Below are positions 1-8,995 of a DNA stretch of 48,398 bases, one piece after another. The number at the start of each line of letters is the position of its first letter. The stretch's first letter is position 1. This DNA is from Chitinophagaceae bacterium. Its GTDB lineage: Bacteria > Bacteroidota > Bacteroidia > Chitinophagales > Chitinophagaceae. The stretch is taken from positions 1 to 48,398 of the forward strand of contig JAIXOJ010000092.1 of assembly GCA_027486835.1 (NCBI GenBank), read 5' to 3'. The notes beneath the pieces are model-generated. The model worked only from the letters and a program-made list of their open reading frames with translations. It was not told where the DNA came from and made no database searches. The translations under genes were made by a program, and so were the position numbers.

Positions 1-774
1 CAATGCTAGCAAGTTTGAACTCCATACTACTTTTGCCATAACTGTTAAATTAAAATTGTTTGTAAAAGCAATTAAAATTTATCGGTTTGCTAATCCAGCT
101 ACCCAGTAAAATTTGTTGTTACTGTAATCCTCAAAGCCAATGCTTAATCAAAAATGTGTCAACCAAAAGCTCAAAATAAATGATCACTTGTACCGAATAC
201 ATCCATTTTAAAATCCCCTAGCTGCATCCATTTTCTAAAACCCGGCTTTTTCACAAAGAAGACTCGCAAAAAAGCAAAATTCTCATGCAGGTAATACTGC
301 ATCCAAACAACAAAACTTGATAATGACTACCAAACCAAATTATTCAAACTACTTTATCCTGATAACGAATTTATTTACGATTGCAAAATAGTAGATTTCT
401 TAAAACCAAACATATTTTCCAAAAAATTTTGAAAAAAATTTTTCCCCCTCTCCAATGGATATTTATAGAAACTTCCTTTTCACAAGCTAACCCGTCAAGC
501 CATCGTCATAAAATAAACAATATCTACAGCAACTAAAGCAAGTAAAAAAACAATAAAAGCAATATCACCAAACACCTACCAGCCAATAATTCCAGTCATA
601 CATTCCAGTTCCCTCTCCATCGGAAGGGGTTGGGGTGAGGTTCACTCTTGCCTTACCAGACAAAACAGTATATTAATGCGGAGGTCGGTTGGACCCACAG
701 TGCCGATTGAGTGGTACAGTTGTAGCTTCAAATAAACATAGGGGCTATTCAAGGCGTTGGGTTACTTTCGCTGC
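1..774. other. Non-coding AT-rich region upstream of rlmN
   Basis: No convincing reading frame is visible on either strand. The stretch is AT-rich, with short A and T runs around 415-445. Its only recognisable element is a GC-richer repeat at 606-640. I see no tRNA and no clear promoter. The 3' end of an upstream gene may lie left of the window, but nothing here resembles a gene end. Confidence 0.6.
606..640. repeat. Dispersed short repeat, copy 1
   Basis: A GC-richer segment starts with CAGTTCC and ends in GGGGTGAGG, with a small inverted core (CCCTCTCC / GGAAGGGG). A diverged second copy with the same ends lies at 18514-18546. Both are intergenic. It resembles REP-like palindromic elements scattered in many bacterial genomes, but no function can be read from it. 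Confidence 0.55.
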
Positions 775-1812
775 ATGGCTGATTTACAAAATATTCGTCA
801 CTTATCTTTCCAGGAGTTGGAGAAATATTTGGTTGCTATAGGGGAAAAAAAATTTAGGGTAAAACAAGTGCATGAATGGTTGTGGCAAAAACATGCGCAC
901 CGCTTTGACGATATGACCAACCTGAGCAAGGATTTGCGGAAGAACTTGAGCGAACATTTTACACTTCCTGCTTTGGTGGTGGATACAGCGCAGCATAGCG
1001 AGGATGGCACGGTGAAGAGTCGATTTAAAACCTTTGACCATCATTTTATTGAGGGGGTGTTGATTCCTACTGAGGAGCGGAAAACGGCCTGTGTGTCTTC
1101 GCAAATTGGGTGTAGCTTGAGCTGTAAATTCTGCGCTACTGGCTATATGGAACGTAAACGCAACTTGTCATACGATGAAATTTATGACCAAGTGGTGCTG
1201 ATTAATCAACAAAGTGAGGCGGCTTTTCAGCAAAAGCTTACCAATATTGTGTTTATGGGCATGGGCGAACCTTTGCTCAACTATACCAATGTGTTGAAGG
1301 CTATAGAGCGGATTAGTGCAGAGGATGGATTGTTTATGAGCCCTAGACGCATTACCGTTTCTACTGCGGGAGTGGCCAAACAAATTAAACATTTGGGTGA
1401 CGACAAAGTGCGTTTTAAACTAGCGCTTTCTCTCCATGCAGGTACAGACAAGAAGCGCAATGAAATAATGCCCATTAATGAGAGTAACAACATTGCTGCT
1501 TTGGTTGAGGCTTTGAATTATTTCTATAAACAAACGGGCAATGAAATTACGTTTGAATATATTCTTTTGAAGGGTTTTAATGATTCGCTAAAAGATGCCG
1601 AAGATTTGGTGAAGATTTATCGCCAAGTGCCTGCAGATTTGGTAAACATCATTGAATACAACACCATCGATGCCTTTAAATTTTATAAGCCAGACGAAAA
1701 TGTGGTGGAAGGATTTATGGAATATCTAAGCAAAAACCGGGTAAATGCTCGCTTGCGCAGAAGCCGTGGTAAAGATATTGATGCTGCTTGCGGACAATTG
1801 GCCAATAAGTAA
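775..1812 (+). CDS. rlmN: 23S rRNA (adenine2503-C2)-methyltransferase, dual-specificity RlmN
   Basis: Radical-SAM enzyme that methylates C2 of A2503 in 23S rRNA and A37 in some tRNAs, in the cytoplasm. The radical-SAM cluster motif CSLSCKFC gives C113, C117 and C120. C106 lies seven residues before the first cluster Cys, as the resolving Cys does in E. coli. C340 near the end matches the methyl-carrying Cys. The 345-residue length is normal. The frame is open from a TTG at 757, but I chose the ATG at 775 because the protein MADLQNIRHLSF then begins with the usual N-domain. The next gene on the same strand is about 275 bp away and unrelated. Family assignment is secure. Confidence 0.97.
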   Translation: MADLQNIRHLSFQELEKYLVAIGEKKFRVKQVHEWLWQKHAHRFDDMTNLSKDLRKNLSEHFTLPALVVDTAQHSEDGTVKSRFKTFDHHFIEGVLIPTEERKTACVSSQIGCSLSCKFCATGYMERKRNLSYDEIYDQVVLINQQSEAAFQQKLTNIVFMGMGEPLLNYTNVLKAIERISAEDGLFMSPRRITVSTAGVAKQIKHLGDDKVRFKLALSLHAGTDKKRNEIMPINESNNIAALVEALNYFYKQTGNEITFEYILLKGFNDSLKDAEDLVKIYRQVPADLVNIIEYNTIDAFKFYKPDENVVEGFMEYLSKNRVNARLRRSRGKDIDAACGQLANK

Positions 1813-1860
1813 TAAGTAGTAGGTTTTGGGTTATAGGTGGTTATTGGAAATTTTGAGTTA

Positions 1861-1938
1861 AACCTGACAGGTTTTTGAATATAGCCTTTGAATATTCCGA
1901 TTGTTAGACCTGACAGGTTTTAAAAACCTGTCAGGTCT
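1861..1938. repeat. AGACC-type palindrome with adjacent half copy
   Basis: Positions 1906-1938 form a perfect inverted repeat: arm AGACCTGACAGGTTTT, one central A, then the exact reverse complement. A half copy, AACCTGACAGGTTTTT, lies just upstream at 1861-1876. A related palindrome with the same outer AGACC and inner AGGTTTT is at 12048-12079. It sits between rlmN and the crtI-like gene and could act as a terminator in either direction. The sharing of ends with the second copy points to a dispersed repeat family. Confidence 0.7.
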
Positions 1939-2087
1939 GAACACCCACCTGAAATCCCAACTAATACCATTAGTAAAAACGCCGATTCCCCACCCTAGCT
2001 TTTACATCATTGGGCATTGGAGGCAACAATGGTGCAGTAATCCGTGTTTTCGGTTTATGGTGTAATGCCTATTTATACTATTTATTT

Positions 2088-3560
2088 ATGCATCAATCTT
2101 CAACGGCAATCATCATCGGTTCAGGCGTGGCGGGTATGGCGGCGGCAATTCGGCTAGCAGTCAAAGGGTATGCAGTAACTGTGTATGAAAGCAATGGTTA
2201 CCCAGGGGGTAAGCTGTCGCATTTTGAAAAGGAAGGGTTTCGGTTCGATGCTGGGCCAAGCTTGTTTACCCAACCAGAATTGATAACGGAGTTGTTTGCA
2301 TTGGCTGGGGACCCGATGGAAGCTTATTTTTGTTATCAGCAACACCCAACAGCTTGTACCTATTTTTGGGAGGATGGCACCACCGTGCGGGCATTTACCG
2401 AGGCCAATGCTTTTGCCAAAGAGATGGAAACACAGGTGGGAGAATCACCCGAAGCCATCAAAGCCTATTTGCAGGCATCCGCCAAGGTGTATGAAAACAT
2501 TGGCCGCATTTTCTTGAATTATTCGTTGCACAAAACCGCTACGCTTTTTAATGCCCCTATTAAAAAAGCATTGGCCACCGTGCAGGGCAAACTTCTTTTC
2601 CAAACCTTGCACGAGGTAAACAAAGCGAGTTTTAAGCATCCACATACGGTTCAACTCTTTAACAGGTATGCCACTTTTAATGGTAGCAACCCTTATGCTG
2701 CCCCGGGTATGCTTAGCTTGATTCCGCATCTGGATCATAACATTGGCACCTATTATCCCAAGGGGGGAATGATTTCCATAACGAATGCCCTGCAACAGTT
2801 GGCGATAAAAAAAGGGGTACAATTTCAATTGAATACCAAGGTGGAAGGGATTATCCAAGTGAACAACAAAGCAGTGGGGGTTAGGGCAAATGGGGAGAAT
2901 CATTTTTCTGATATGGTGGTGAGTAATATGGATGTGTATTTTACCTACAAACATTTGCTCAATGACGAGCAAGGGGCCAAACAAATACTTAGACAAGAAC
3001 GCAGCAGCAGCGCATTTATTTTCTATTGGGGCATGAATGCTCGTTTTCCCCAGCTTGACTTGCACAATATATTTTTTGCGGAAGATTATCGTGCAGAATT
3101 TAATGCCTTATTCGAGACCAAAACCCGGTACAGCGACCCCACAGTTTATATCAACATCACCAGCAAATGCGAACCGGGGGTGCAAGCACCAGAGGGAAAA
3201 GAAAATTGGTTTGTGATGGTGAATGCCCCTGCCAATGTGGGGCAAGACTGGGAAGCGTACCGCAAACAGTACAAACAAGCGATTATCCAAAAACTAAACC
3301 GATTGTTGAAAACAGATATTGCTCCATTAATAGCAGTGGAGGAAGTGCTTACTCCTGTGACCATTGAGGCGAGAACAGCCAGCTTTATGGGATCGTTATA
3401 TGGCACCAGTTCTAACAGCAAGATGGCGGCTTTCCTTCGGCATCCTAATTTTAATAAAGACATCGCCAATCTATATTTTGTAGGGGGAAGCGTGCATCCA
3501 GGGGGCGGTATTCCTTTGTGTTTACAAAGCGCTAGGATTGTGGGCGAAATGGTTAGATAG
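2088..3560 (+). CDS. CrtI/CrtD-family carotenoid (phytoene) desaturase
   Basis: FAD-dependent desaturase or isomerase of carotenoid biosynthesis, acting at the membrane. The N-terminus STAIIIGSGVAGMAAAIRL is the dinucleotide-binding GxGxxG motif. The C-terminus carries the family signature FVGGSVHPGGGIPLCLQSA. The length is 490 residues from the ATG at 2088. The frame is also open upstream from a TTG at 2010, but that extension is not conserved-looking. The family contains phytoene desaturase, hydroxycarotenoid 3,4-desaturase (CrtD) and related ketolases, and the sequence alone does not tell me which. No phytoene synthase (crtB) is adjacent, which is unusual for a pathway that is often clustered. 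Confidence 0.88.
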   Translation: MHQSSTAIIIGSGVAGMAAAIRLAVKGYAVTVYESNGYPGGKLSHFEKEGFRFDAGPSLFTQPELITELFALAGDPMEAYFCYQQHPTACTYFWEDGTTVRAFTEANAFAKEMETQVGESPEAIKAYLQASAKVYENIGRIFLNYSLHKTATLFNAPIKKALATVQGKLLFQTLHEVNKASFKHPHTVQLFNRYATFNGSNPYAAPGMLSLIPHLDHNIGTYYPKGGMISITNALQQLAIKKGVQFQLNTKVEGIIQVNNKAVGVRANGENHFSDMVVSNMDVYFTYKHLLNDEQGAKQILRQERSSSAFIFYWGMNARFPQLDLHNIFFAEDYRAEFNALFETKTRYSDPTVYINITSKCEPGVQAPEGKENWFVMVNAPANVGQDWEAYRKQYKQAIIQKLNRLLKTDIAPLIAVEEVLTPVTIEARTASFMGSLYGTSSNSKMAAFLRHPNFNKDIANLYFVGGSVHPGGGIPLCLQSARIVGEMVR

Positions 3561-3825
3561 TAGTGATTAGAATAATGCTACGTTGAAATTAACAGGTCGT
3601 AGGTGCGGCCTGCTTCCGCCCCTTCTATGTCCATTATTCGCTTGTGGAATAAACAGACAATAGTGAGCATCGCATTGTATCCAACAAATACTGACCATTA
3701 ACAGTTGAAGGCGGTTTGACTACCGTTTATCATAAATAATATACACTACGACAATATTAATAATCACTATAACAAGCAAGCCAATAAGTTTGGCGCATTC
3801 TTCACACACACAAACAAAATAATCG

Positions 3826-6291
3826 ATGGTTAAAATTCTATCTCTAGTCAAAAAACATCTTTGGATTTGCAGCATCTTTTTACTCATTGCACCGCAGCAT
3901 CTATTTGCCCAAGCGGGTAATGGCATAATCAAGGGAATCGTGTTGGATTCAATTAAAAAAACACCGCTAGCCTTGGCCACCGTTTCGCTACTGGAAGAAG
4001 GTGGAAAAAATGTGATTAAAAAAACACTCACAAAAGAAGACGGCAGCTTTGAACTAAAAGGCATACCGATGAAACCGTATGAACTAGCGGTTTCGGCTGT
4101 AGGCTATGGGGTTAAAAACTTGCCACTCCTCTCCTTTCCAAACACCTCCACACCCACTATAGACATAGGCTCGGTAATGCTGGGCATGGTAGCCAAAGGG
4201 CTAGAAGAGGTGGTGGTTAGCAGCACCGTTGCTAAACCAATAATTAAACAAGAGGTGGACCGAATCAGCTACAACGTACAGTCTGATCCAGAAAATGTGG
4301 CCAATAATGTGTTAGAAATGTTGCGCAAAGTGCCGATGGTTTCGGTAGATGGTTCAGACAATATTCGTTTAAAAGGGAGTGGCAATTTTAAAATTCTCAT
4401 CAATGGCAAACCATCGGCAATGGTGGCCAAGAATCCATCGGACGTGTTTAAGTCGATGCCCGCTAGCAATATTGAACGCATAGAAGTAATTACCACTCCA
4501 CCAGCAAAATATGATGCAGAAGGCTTGGCAGGGATTATCAACATCATTACCAAATCGAAAATTGGCGAAGGATATAACGGAAACGTGAGTACCCGATATA
4601 ATACGGCTTATGGTTCTGGCATAAATATTAATGGCACGTTAAAGCAAGGTAAGTTTGGGTTGAATGGCTATGTGGGTTATAACAAATGGTTGTACCCCAT
4701 TACTACCCAAAATACCTTTACAAACGAAACCTTTAGCCCGATTGAGACAAAACTACAACAGGCTAGCAGCAACAGACAAGACAATAACAACCTATATGGC
4801 AATGGGGAGATAAGTTATGAAATAGACTCGCTTAACCTAATTACTGGTTCTATAGAAAGCTACAATGGCAATAATTCGCAAAATCGTAATCAGGCATCTA
4901 TGTTGAAAAATGCCACTACAGTTTTACAGCAATTTGACTTGGGCATGGTGAACAAATCTGAGTATAATGGTACAGATTTAGCCGTCAATTACCAACGTGG
5001 ATTTAAGGCAGATAAAGATCGATTATTGACCACTTCATACAAATACAGCAATCAATCTAACGAACAAGATGGCAATACTAGGTATGGACAACGCTTCAAT
5101 TATGCAGTGCCAGATTTTAACCAATTCAATCATTCGGGAAACAAAGAACACACCGCACAGATAGATTATGTACATCCGCATAAAAAACTAACCATCGAAG
5201 CGGGCATAAAAGGCATTTTCCGCAACAACTTTAGTGATTTTAGCTTTGAGCAGTATGACGGAAGTAGTAAAAAGTTTGAAACAGTAGCAGCCCAAACCAA
5301 CAATTTTGATTACCTACAAAACATATACAGTGCCTACAATTCCTATGAATGGAAACAGAAAGATTGGGTGGTAAAATCGGGTCTGCGTTTAGAAATAACT
5401 ACCATCGACGCTAGATTTTCCTCCTTTGGCAGTACGCCGGTAACCAGCAACTACAACAACTTAGTACCCTCTTTCTCTGTACTTAAGAAGTTTAAAGGAA
5501 GCCATAGCCTCAACTTTGGTTTCTCGCAACGCATAGAACGTCCAGGCATTTGGCAACTAAATCCATTTGTGGACAAGACCAATCCCCAGTATATTTCTTA
5601 TGGTAACCCCGATTTAAAACCAGTAACCAATAATTCATTTGAACTCAATTATAGCAATTTTAAAAAAGGGTCCATCAATGTGGGTTTAGCTTATTCCTTT
5701 GCCAATAATACGGTAGAGTATGTAGCTGCCATTAGCTCAGACACTATAACCGTAAACACGTATCAAAATGCAGGAAAGAACCGTGGGCTGGGCTTGACAC
5801 TGAACACCAACTACCCCATTACCAAAAAACTAAGCCTGGATGTGAATGCACAGTTGCTGCATGTGTGGCTAACGGGTGTTTACTTAGGTAATTTTTATGA
5901 CAGTAAGGGTTTTCAAGGACATTGTTTTGTAACTGGCAGCTACAATTTTGACAACGGATTTCATTTTTCCACAGACATTGGGTACGACAGTAGGTATGTG
6001 TTGTTACAAGGAAAAGACAATGAGTATTTCTACACTTCATTTACGGGATCTAAAGACTTCATGCAGAAAAAGGCGAACATTTCTATTAATGTAAGTGATC
6101 CATTTTTTCAATTCCGCGACATGGATTCGTATAGTTCTTCTGCCACTTTTAACCAACGCAGCACCTATCAAAATATTGGTCGCAGGCTGGGTATTAGCTT
6201 CCGTTACAAATTCGGGAAGTTTAGTGGTAGCATAAAAAAGAACGAAAGGGGCATTAGCAATAACGATGTGAGTAGTGGTAGGGGGCACTAG
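3826..6291 (+). CDS. Outer-membrane beta-barrel receptor with carboxypeptidase-like regulatory domain (TonB-receptor-like)
   Basis: An 821-residue outer-membrane protein. Residues 1-28 form a signal peptide ending near LFAQA. Residues 33-115 form a carboxypeptidase-regulatory-like beta domain (GIIKGIVLDS...GSFELKGIP). A plug domain follows at about 130-245 (NVLEMLRKVPMVSVDG, then IERIEVITTPPAKYDAEGLAGIINIITK). The rest is an aromatic-rich beta-barrel of the outer-membrane beta-barrel protein 3 type. No SusD-like lipoprotein, anti-sigma factor or ECF sigma gene is next to it, so the substrate is unknown. A paralogue of similar length lies at 39778-42264. Whether it transports anything through TonB cannot be told from sequence. 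Confidence 0.9.
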   Translation: MVKILSLVKKHLWICSIFLLIAPQHLFAQAGNGIIKGIVLDSIKKTPLALATVSLLEEGGKNVIKKTLTKEDGSFELKGIPMKPYELAVSAVGYGVKNLPLLSFPNTSTPTIDIGSVMLGMVAKGLEEVVVSSTVAKPIIKQEVDRISYNVQSDPENVANNVLEMLRKVPMVSVDGSDNIRLKGSGNFKILINGKPSAMVAKNPSDVFKSMPASNIERIEVITTPPAKYDAEGLAGIINIITKSKIGEGYNGNVSTRYNTAYGSGININGTLKQGKFGLNGYVGYNKWLYPITTQNTFTNETFSPIETKLQQASSNRQDNNNLYGNGEISYEIDSLNLITGSIESYNGNNSQNRNQASMLKNATTVLQQFDLGMVNKSEYNGTDLAVNYQRGFKADKDRLLTTSYKYSNQSNEQDGNTRYGQRFNYAVPDFNQFNHSGNKEHTAQIDYVHPHKKLTIEAGIKGIFRNNFSDFSFEQYDGSSKKFETVAAQTNNFDYLQNIYSAYNSYEWKQKDWVVKSGLRLEITTIDARFSSFGSTPVTSNYNNLVPSFSVLKKFKGSHSLNFGFSQRIERPGIWQLNPFVDKTNPQYISYGNPDLKPVTNNSFELNYSNFKKGSINVGLAYSFANNTVEYVAAISSDTITVNTYQNAGKNRGLGLTLNTNYPITKKLSLDVNAQLLHVWLTGVYLGNFYDSKGFQGHCFVTGSYNFDNGFHFSTDIGYDSRYVLLQGKDNEYFYTSFTGSKDFMQKKANISINVSDPFFQFRDMDSYSSSATFNQRSTYQNIGRRLGISFRYKFGKFSGSIKKNERGISNNDVSSGRGH

Positions 6292-6338
6292 ATAGGCATT
6301 AGGGGTCATGCTACTATTTCTTTAATTTTTGTTGGAAG

Positions 6339-6405
6339 GAGGCAATCTTTCCTTTGGTAGTTGATAAGTTCAATCTATCGAACAGGAAAAGTTTGCCTCT
6401 TTTTT
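6339..6405 (+). terminator. Imperfect hairpin with T-run after the outer-membrane receptor gene
   Basis: Left arm GAGGCAATCTTTCC (6339-6352) pairs imperfectly with GGAAAAGTTTGCCTC (6385-6399). The right arm is followed by a T-run at 6400-6405. It lies about 50 bp past the stop of the receptor gene, so it is placed to end that transcript. The loop is long (32 nt) but can pair further inside (TTGATA / TATCGAA). Confidence 0.45.
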
Positions 6406-6558
6406 GTTTTAGTGTATTTGTTTCAGGCGCATCCCTACTAGATAAGGATGCAGAAAATAGAAAATTGTCTTCAAAACTTTTGGGATTGAATAAAAAACAG
6501 CAAGAAACGGATTGTGCCAACAACACAGCACCTATAGTTTTGCTTCTTAAAGAGATGA

Positions 6559-7428
6559 ATGATGATGCAAGATGACATGCCACCACTAGATTACCAACGA
6601 ATTGCCACGGCCATTACCTATATGCAAACCCATTTTAAGGAGCAGCCAAATTTGGATGAATTAGCGCAGCAAGTGCATTTGAGTAGTTTTCACTTTCATA
6701 GGATGTTTACTGATTGGGCAGGTACTACCCCTAAGAAATTCCTGCAATACACCAGTGTGCAGTATGCCAAACAATTATTGCAACAACGAAACGCCACGCT
6801 TTTTGATGTGGCGGAGGAAACAGGATTGTCTAGTACGAGTCGCTTGCACGATTTGTTTATGCAAATTGAAGGCATGACTCCAGCTACCTATAAACAGGAA
6901 GGCAAGGACTTAATTATCCATTACCGTTTTGCCGAGACCATTTTTGGATGGGTATTAGTGGCCAATACTTCCATTGGTGTTTGTCACCTCAGCTTTGTTC
7001 ATCTACCCACCGATGGTATTGCCTACTTGGAACAACAGTTCCCAAAAGCTACTTTAATAGAATCGGCACATCCCTTACAAGATGCTGCATTGTCGTTTTT
7101 TCAATCAGGCAATCATGCCTTACCCCATTTGAAACTACATTTAAAAGGCACTCCTTTTCAGTTGAAAGTGTGGGAGGCACTACTCAAGATTCCACTAGGG
7201 AAACTAGAAAGCTATGGCAACATTGCAAAACAAATACAACATCCAAAAGCATCAAGGGCGGTGGGTACAGCTATTGGAGATAACCCAATTGCTTTTCTCA
7301 TTCCTTGCCATAGGGTTATTCAATCATCAGGTGCATTAGGAGGGTACATGTGGGGACTTACCCGAAAGACTGCAATGATTGGCTGGGAGGCGGCTAAGGT
7401 TGAAACGCTTTTTGACGAAATAATGTAA
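6559..7428 (+). CDS. Fused AraC-type regulator and methylated-DNA-protein cysteine methyltransferase (Ada-like, no N-terminal zinc domain)
   Basis: A 289-residue bifunctional protein. Residues 12-115 are an AraC-type double helix-turn-helix (LDELAQQVHLSSFHFHRMF; DVAEETGLSSTSRLHDLF). Residues 120-285 are an O6-alkylguanine-DNA methyltransferase with active-site motif IPCHRV, acceptor Cys250, preceded by the RAVGTAIGDNPIAFL helix region. Such enzymes move an alkyl group from O6-methylguanine to their own Cys. The N-terminal zinc-Cys phosphotriester domain of classical Ada is absent, so methyl-phosphotriester sensing is not expected. Three consecutive ATG codons (6559, 6562, 6565) make the exact start ambiguous. 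Another alkylation-repair gene, alkB, lies about 30 kb away and is not linked. Confidence 0.93.
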   Translation: MMMQDDMPPLDYQRIATAITYMQTHFKEQPNLDELAQQVHLSSFHFHRMFTDWAGTTPKKFLQYTSVQYAKQLLQQRNATLFDVAEETGLSSTSRLHDLFMQIEGMTPATYKQEGKDLIIHYRFAETIFGWVLVANTSIGVCHLSFVHLPTDGIAYLEQQFPKATLIESAHPLQDAALSFFQSGNHALPHLKLHLKGTPFQLKVWEALLKIPLGKLESYGNIAKQIQHPKASRAVGTAIGDNPIAFLIPCHRVIQSSGALGGYMWGLTRKTAMIGWEAAKVETLFDEIM

Positions 7429-7454
7429 AATAGTCGTTTAAAAGTTCGTGTTAT

Positions 7455-7530
7455 TAGAGCGAATGCGACTATTTTTTTTCTTAGTCGCATTCGGTAGATT
7501 GTTGTCACTATTCGTGCATTAGGGGCAACA
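7455..7530. repeat. Hairpin-containing copy of the GAATGCGACTA...ATTCGTGCATT dispersed repeat
   Basis: It starts with TTAGAGCGAATGCGACTA and ends with CTATTCGTGCATTAGGGGC, as the copies at 12404-12500 and 19944-20030 do. This copy also has a perfect 11-bp inverted repeat, GAATGCGACTA (7461-7471) with TAGTCGCATTC (7482-7492), around a T-rich loop. It lies between two convergent genes and may act as a two-way terminator. Confidence 0.6.
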
Positions 7531-7544
7531 CCATTTGTTAACCA

Positions 7545-8714
7545 CTAATTGCTAACCCCTGTAATTGCTTCATCCAAATCAGCCAATAAATCCTCTATAC
7601 TCTCAATACCTACACTTAGGCGAATTAAGGAATCAGATAAGCCATTTTTTATACGCTCTTCTCTAGGAATGGACGCATGGGTCATGGTGGCGGGATGATT
7701 GATTAATGATTCTACACCGCCTAAACTTTCTGCTAAAGCAAAAACTTTGGTAGCAGCTAAAACACGCATGGTGTTGGAATGACTGTTGTCCTTTAGTTCA
7801 AAGCTCAGCATACCCCCAAAATCCTTCATTTGTTTACGAGCCACTGCATAGCCCGGATGATCTTCAAAACCACACCACCACACTTTTACTACGGCAGGAT
7901 GGTTGCGTAAAAAATGGGCTACGGCTGCTCCGTTTTCACAATGTCTTTCCATCCTTACATGCAACGTTTTTAACCCCCTGAGTACCAAGAAACAATCTTG
8001 AGGTCCAGGTATGGCACCGCTAGATTTTTGAATAAAATATATTCGGTCTCTCAATGCTTTATCATTCATCACCAAACAACCTTGAATCACGTCGCTATGT
8101 CCACCTAAGTATTTGGTTGCGGAGTGCATCACAATATGGGCACCTTCGTTTAAAGGCAATTGTAAAAAGGGGGTAGCAAAGGTGTTATCCACACATAATA
8201 GCACATGCGCATCATTGGCTATTGTTGCCACTGCCTGAATATCGGTGATATTCATCAATGGGTTAGTGGGTGTTTCTATCCAGATAAGTTTAGTATTAGG
8301 AGTAATGGCTTCGGCCACTTTACTAGGATCCGTGGTATCCACAAACTTAAACACAATGCCAAAGCGGGCAAATACTTGTGTAAACAACCGATAAGTGCCC
8401 CCATACATATCATGGGCGGCAATCACTTCATCGCCAACGGACAATAATTTCAATACCGCATCTGTTGCGGCAACCCCACTACTAAATGCCAATCCATACT
8501 GACCATTTTCTATCGTTGCAAACGCTGATTCAAGTGCAAACCGTGTGGGGTTTTGGCTGCGGGCATATTCATAGCCTTTGTTAACCCCAGGGGCTTCTTG
8601 TACATAAGTAGAAGTTTGGTAAATGGGCGTCATTATAGCCCCGGTGGAGGGGTCGGGTACTGTGCCGGCGTGTACAAAACGTGTTGCTAATCTTTTATTT
8701 GTTAAGTCAGTCAT
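7545..8714 (-). CDS. Cystathionine gamma-synthase / gamma-lyase family PLP enzyme
   Basis: A 389-residue cytoplasmic PLP enzyme of the Cys/Met metabolism family. The PLP lysine is K201 in HSATKYLGGHSD. Substrate and phosphate contacts are visible in YEYARSQNPTR (residues 48-58) and AFSSGVAATDAVL (76-88), and the cofactor-ring Asp is in LLCVDNTFATPFLQ (172-185). Family members make cystathionine from an activated homoserine (MetB) or split cystathionine to cysteine (MccB/CTH). The two cannot be separated reliably by reading. The gene stands alone, divergent from polA, and no other methionine gene is nearby. Confidence 0.92.
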   Translation of the reverse strand: MTDLTNKRLATRFVHAGTVPDPSTGAIMTPIYQTSTYVQEAPGVNKGYEYARSQNPTRFALESAFATIENGQYGLAFSSGVAATDAVLKLLSVGDEVIAAHDMYGGTYRLFTQVFARFGIVFKFVDTTDPSKVAEAITPNTKLIWIETPTNPLMNITDIQAVATIANDAHVLLCVDNTFATPFLQLPLNEGAHIVMHSATKYLGGHSDVIQGCLVMNDKALRDRIYFIQKSSGAIPGPQDCFLVLRGLKTLHVRMERHCENGAAVAHFLRNHPAVVKVWWCGFEDHPGYAVARKQMKDFGGMLSFELKDNSHSNTMRVLAATKVFALAESLGGVESLINHPATMTHASIPREERIKNGLSDSLIRLSVGIESIEDLLADLDEAITGVSN

Positions 8715-8995
8715 TCTAGATAATATTTAGTGTTGCAATATTAAGGGGTTATAAAGGGAGTAGGTATGAATGGAAGAAATGGACTAATTCTTTTTTGTTT
8801 AAATCCAGTGAATGCTTAGTCATTATTTAATCACCACTTTCCATCCAGAATTGTTTGCTGCTACCTACTTATACTATTGATTCCAAGAAAATACTTCTAC
8901 TTTCTATACAAAAAGCAACGGACTTACAAAAACGGGAAAACCATTTGGAAAATAAATTTCTCACCCTCAACAAGCCATCCCCTTATCTTAGCCAC

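Noticed and set aside
661-774. tRNA-like or riboswitch-like element upstream of rlmN
   Set aside because: A GC-richer patch (GCGGAGGTCGGTTGG) caught my eye, but no cloverleaf, T-loop or known aptamer core could be drawn.
2445-3065. A 206-residue minus-strand frame inside the carotenoid desaturase gene
   Set aside because: The plus-strand gene has clear motifs throughout, so the antisense frame is a shadow.
3826-6291. SusC-type nutrient receptor of a polysaccharide utilisation locus
   Set aside because: No SusD-like gene, glycoside hydrolase or regulator is adjacent, and the 821-residue length is shorter than SusC proteins (about 1000). The beta-barrel protein 3 type fits better.
6314-6586. 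A 90-residue minus-strand and a 73-residue plus-strand frame between the receptor gene and the AraC-OGT gene
   Set aside because: They overlap each other and the terminator-like hairpin, start at weak codons and match no family known to me.
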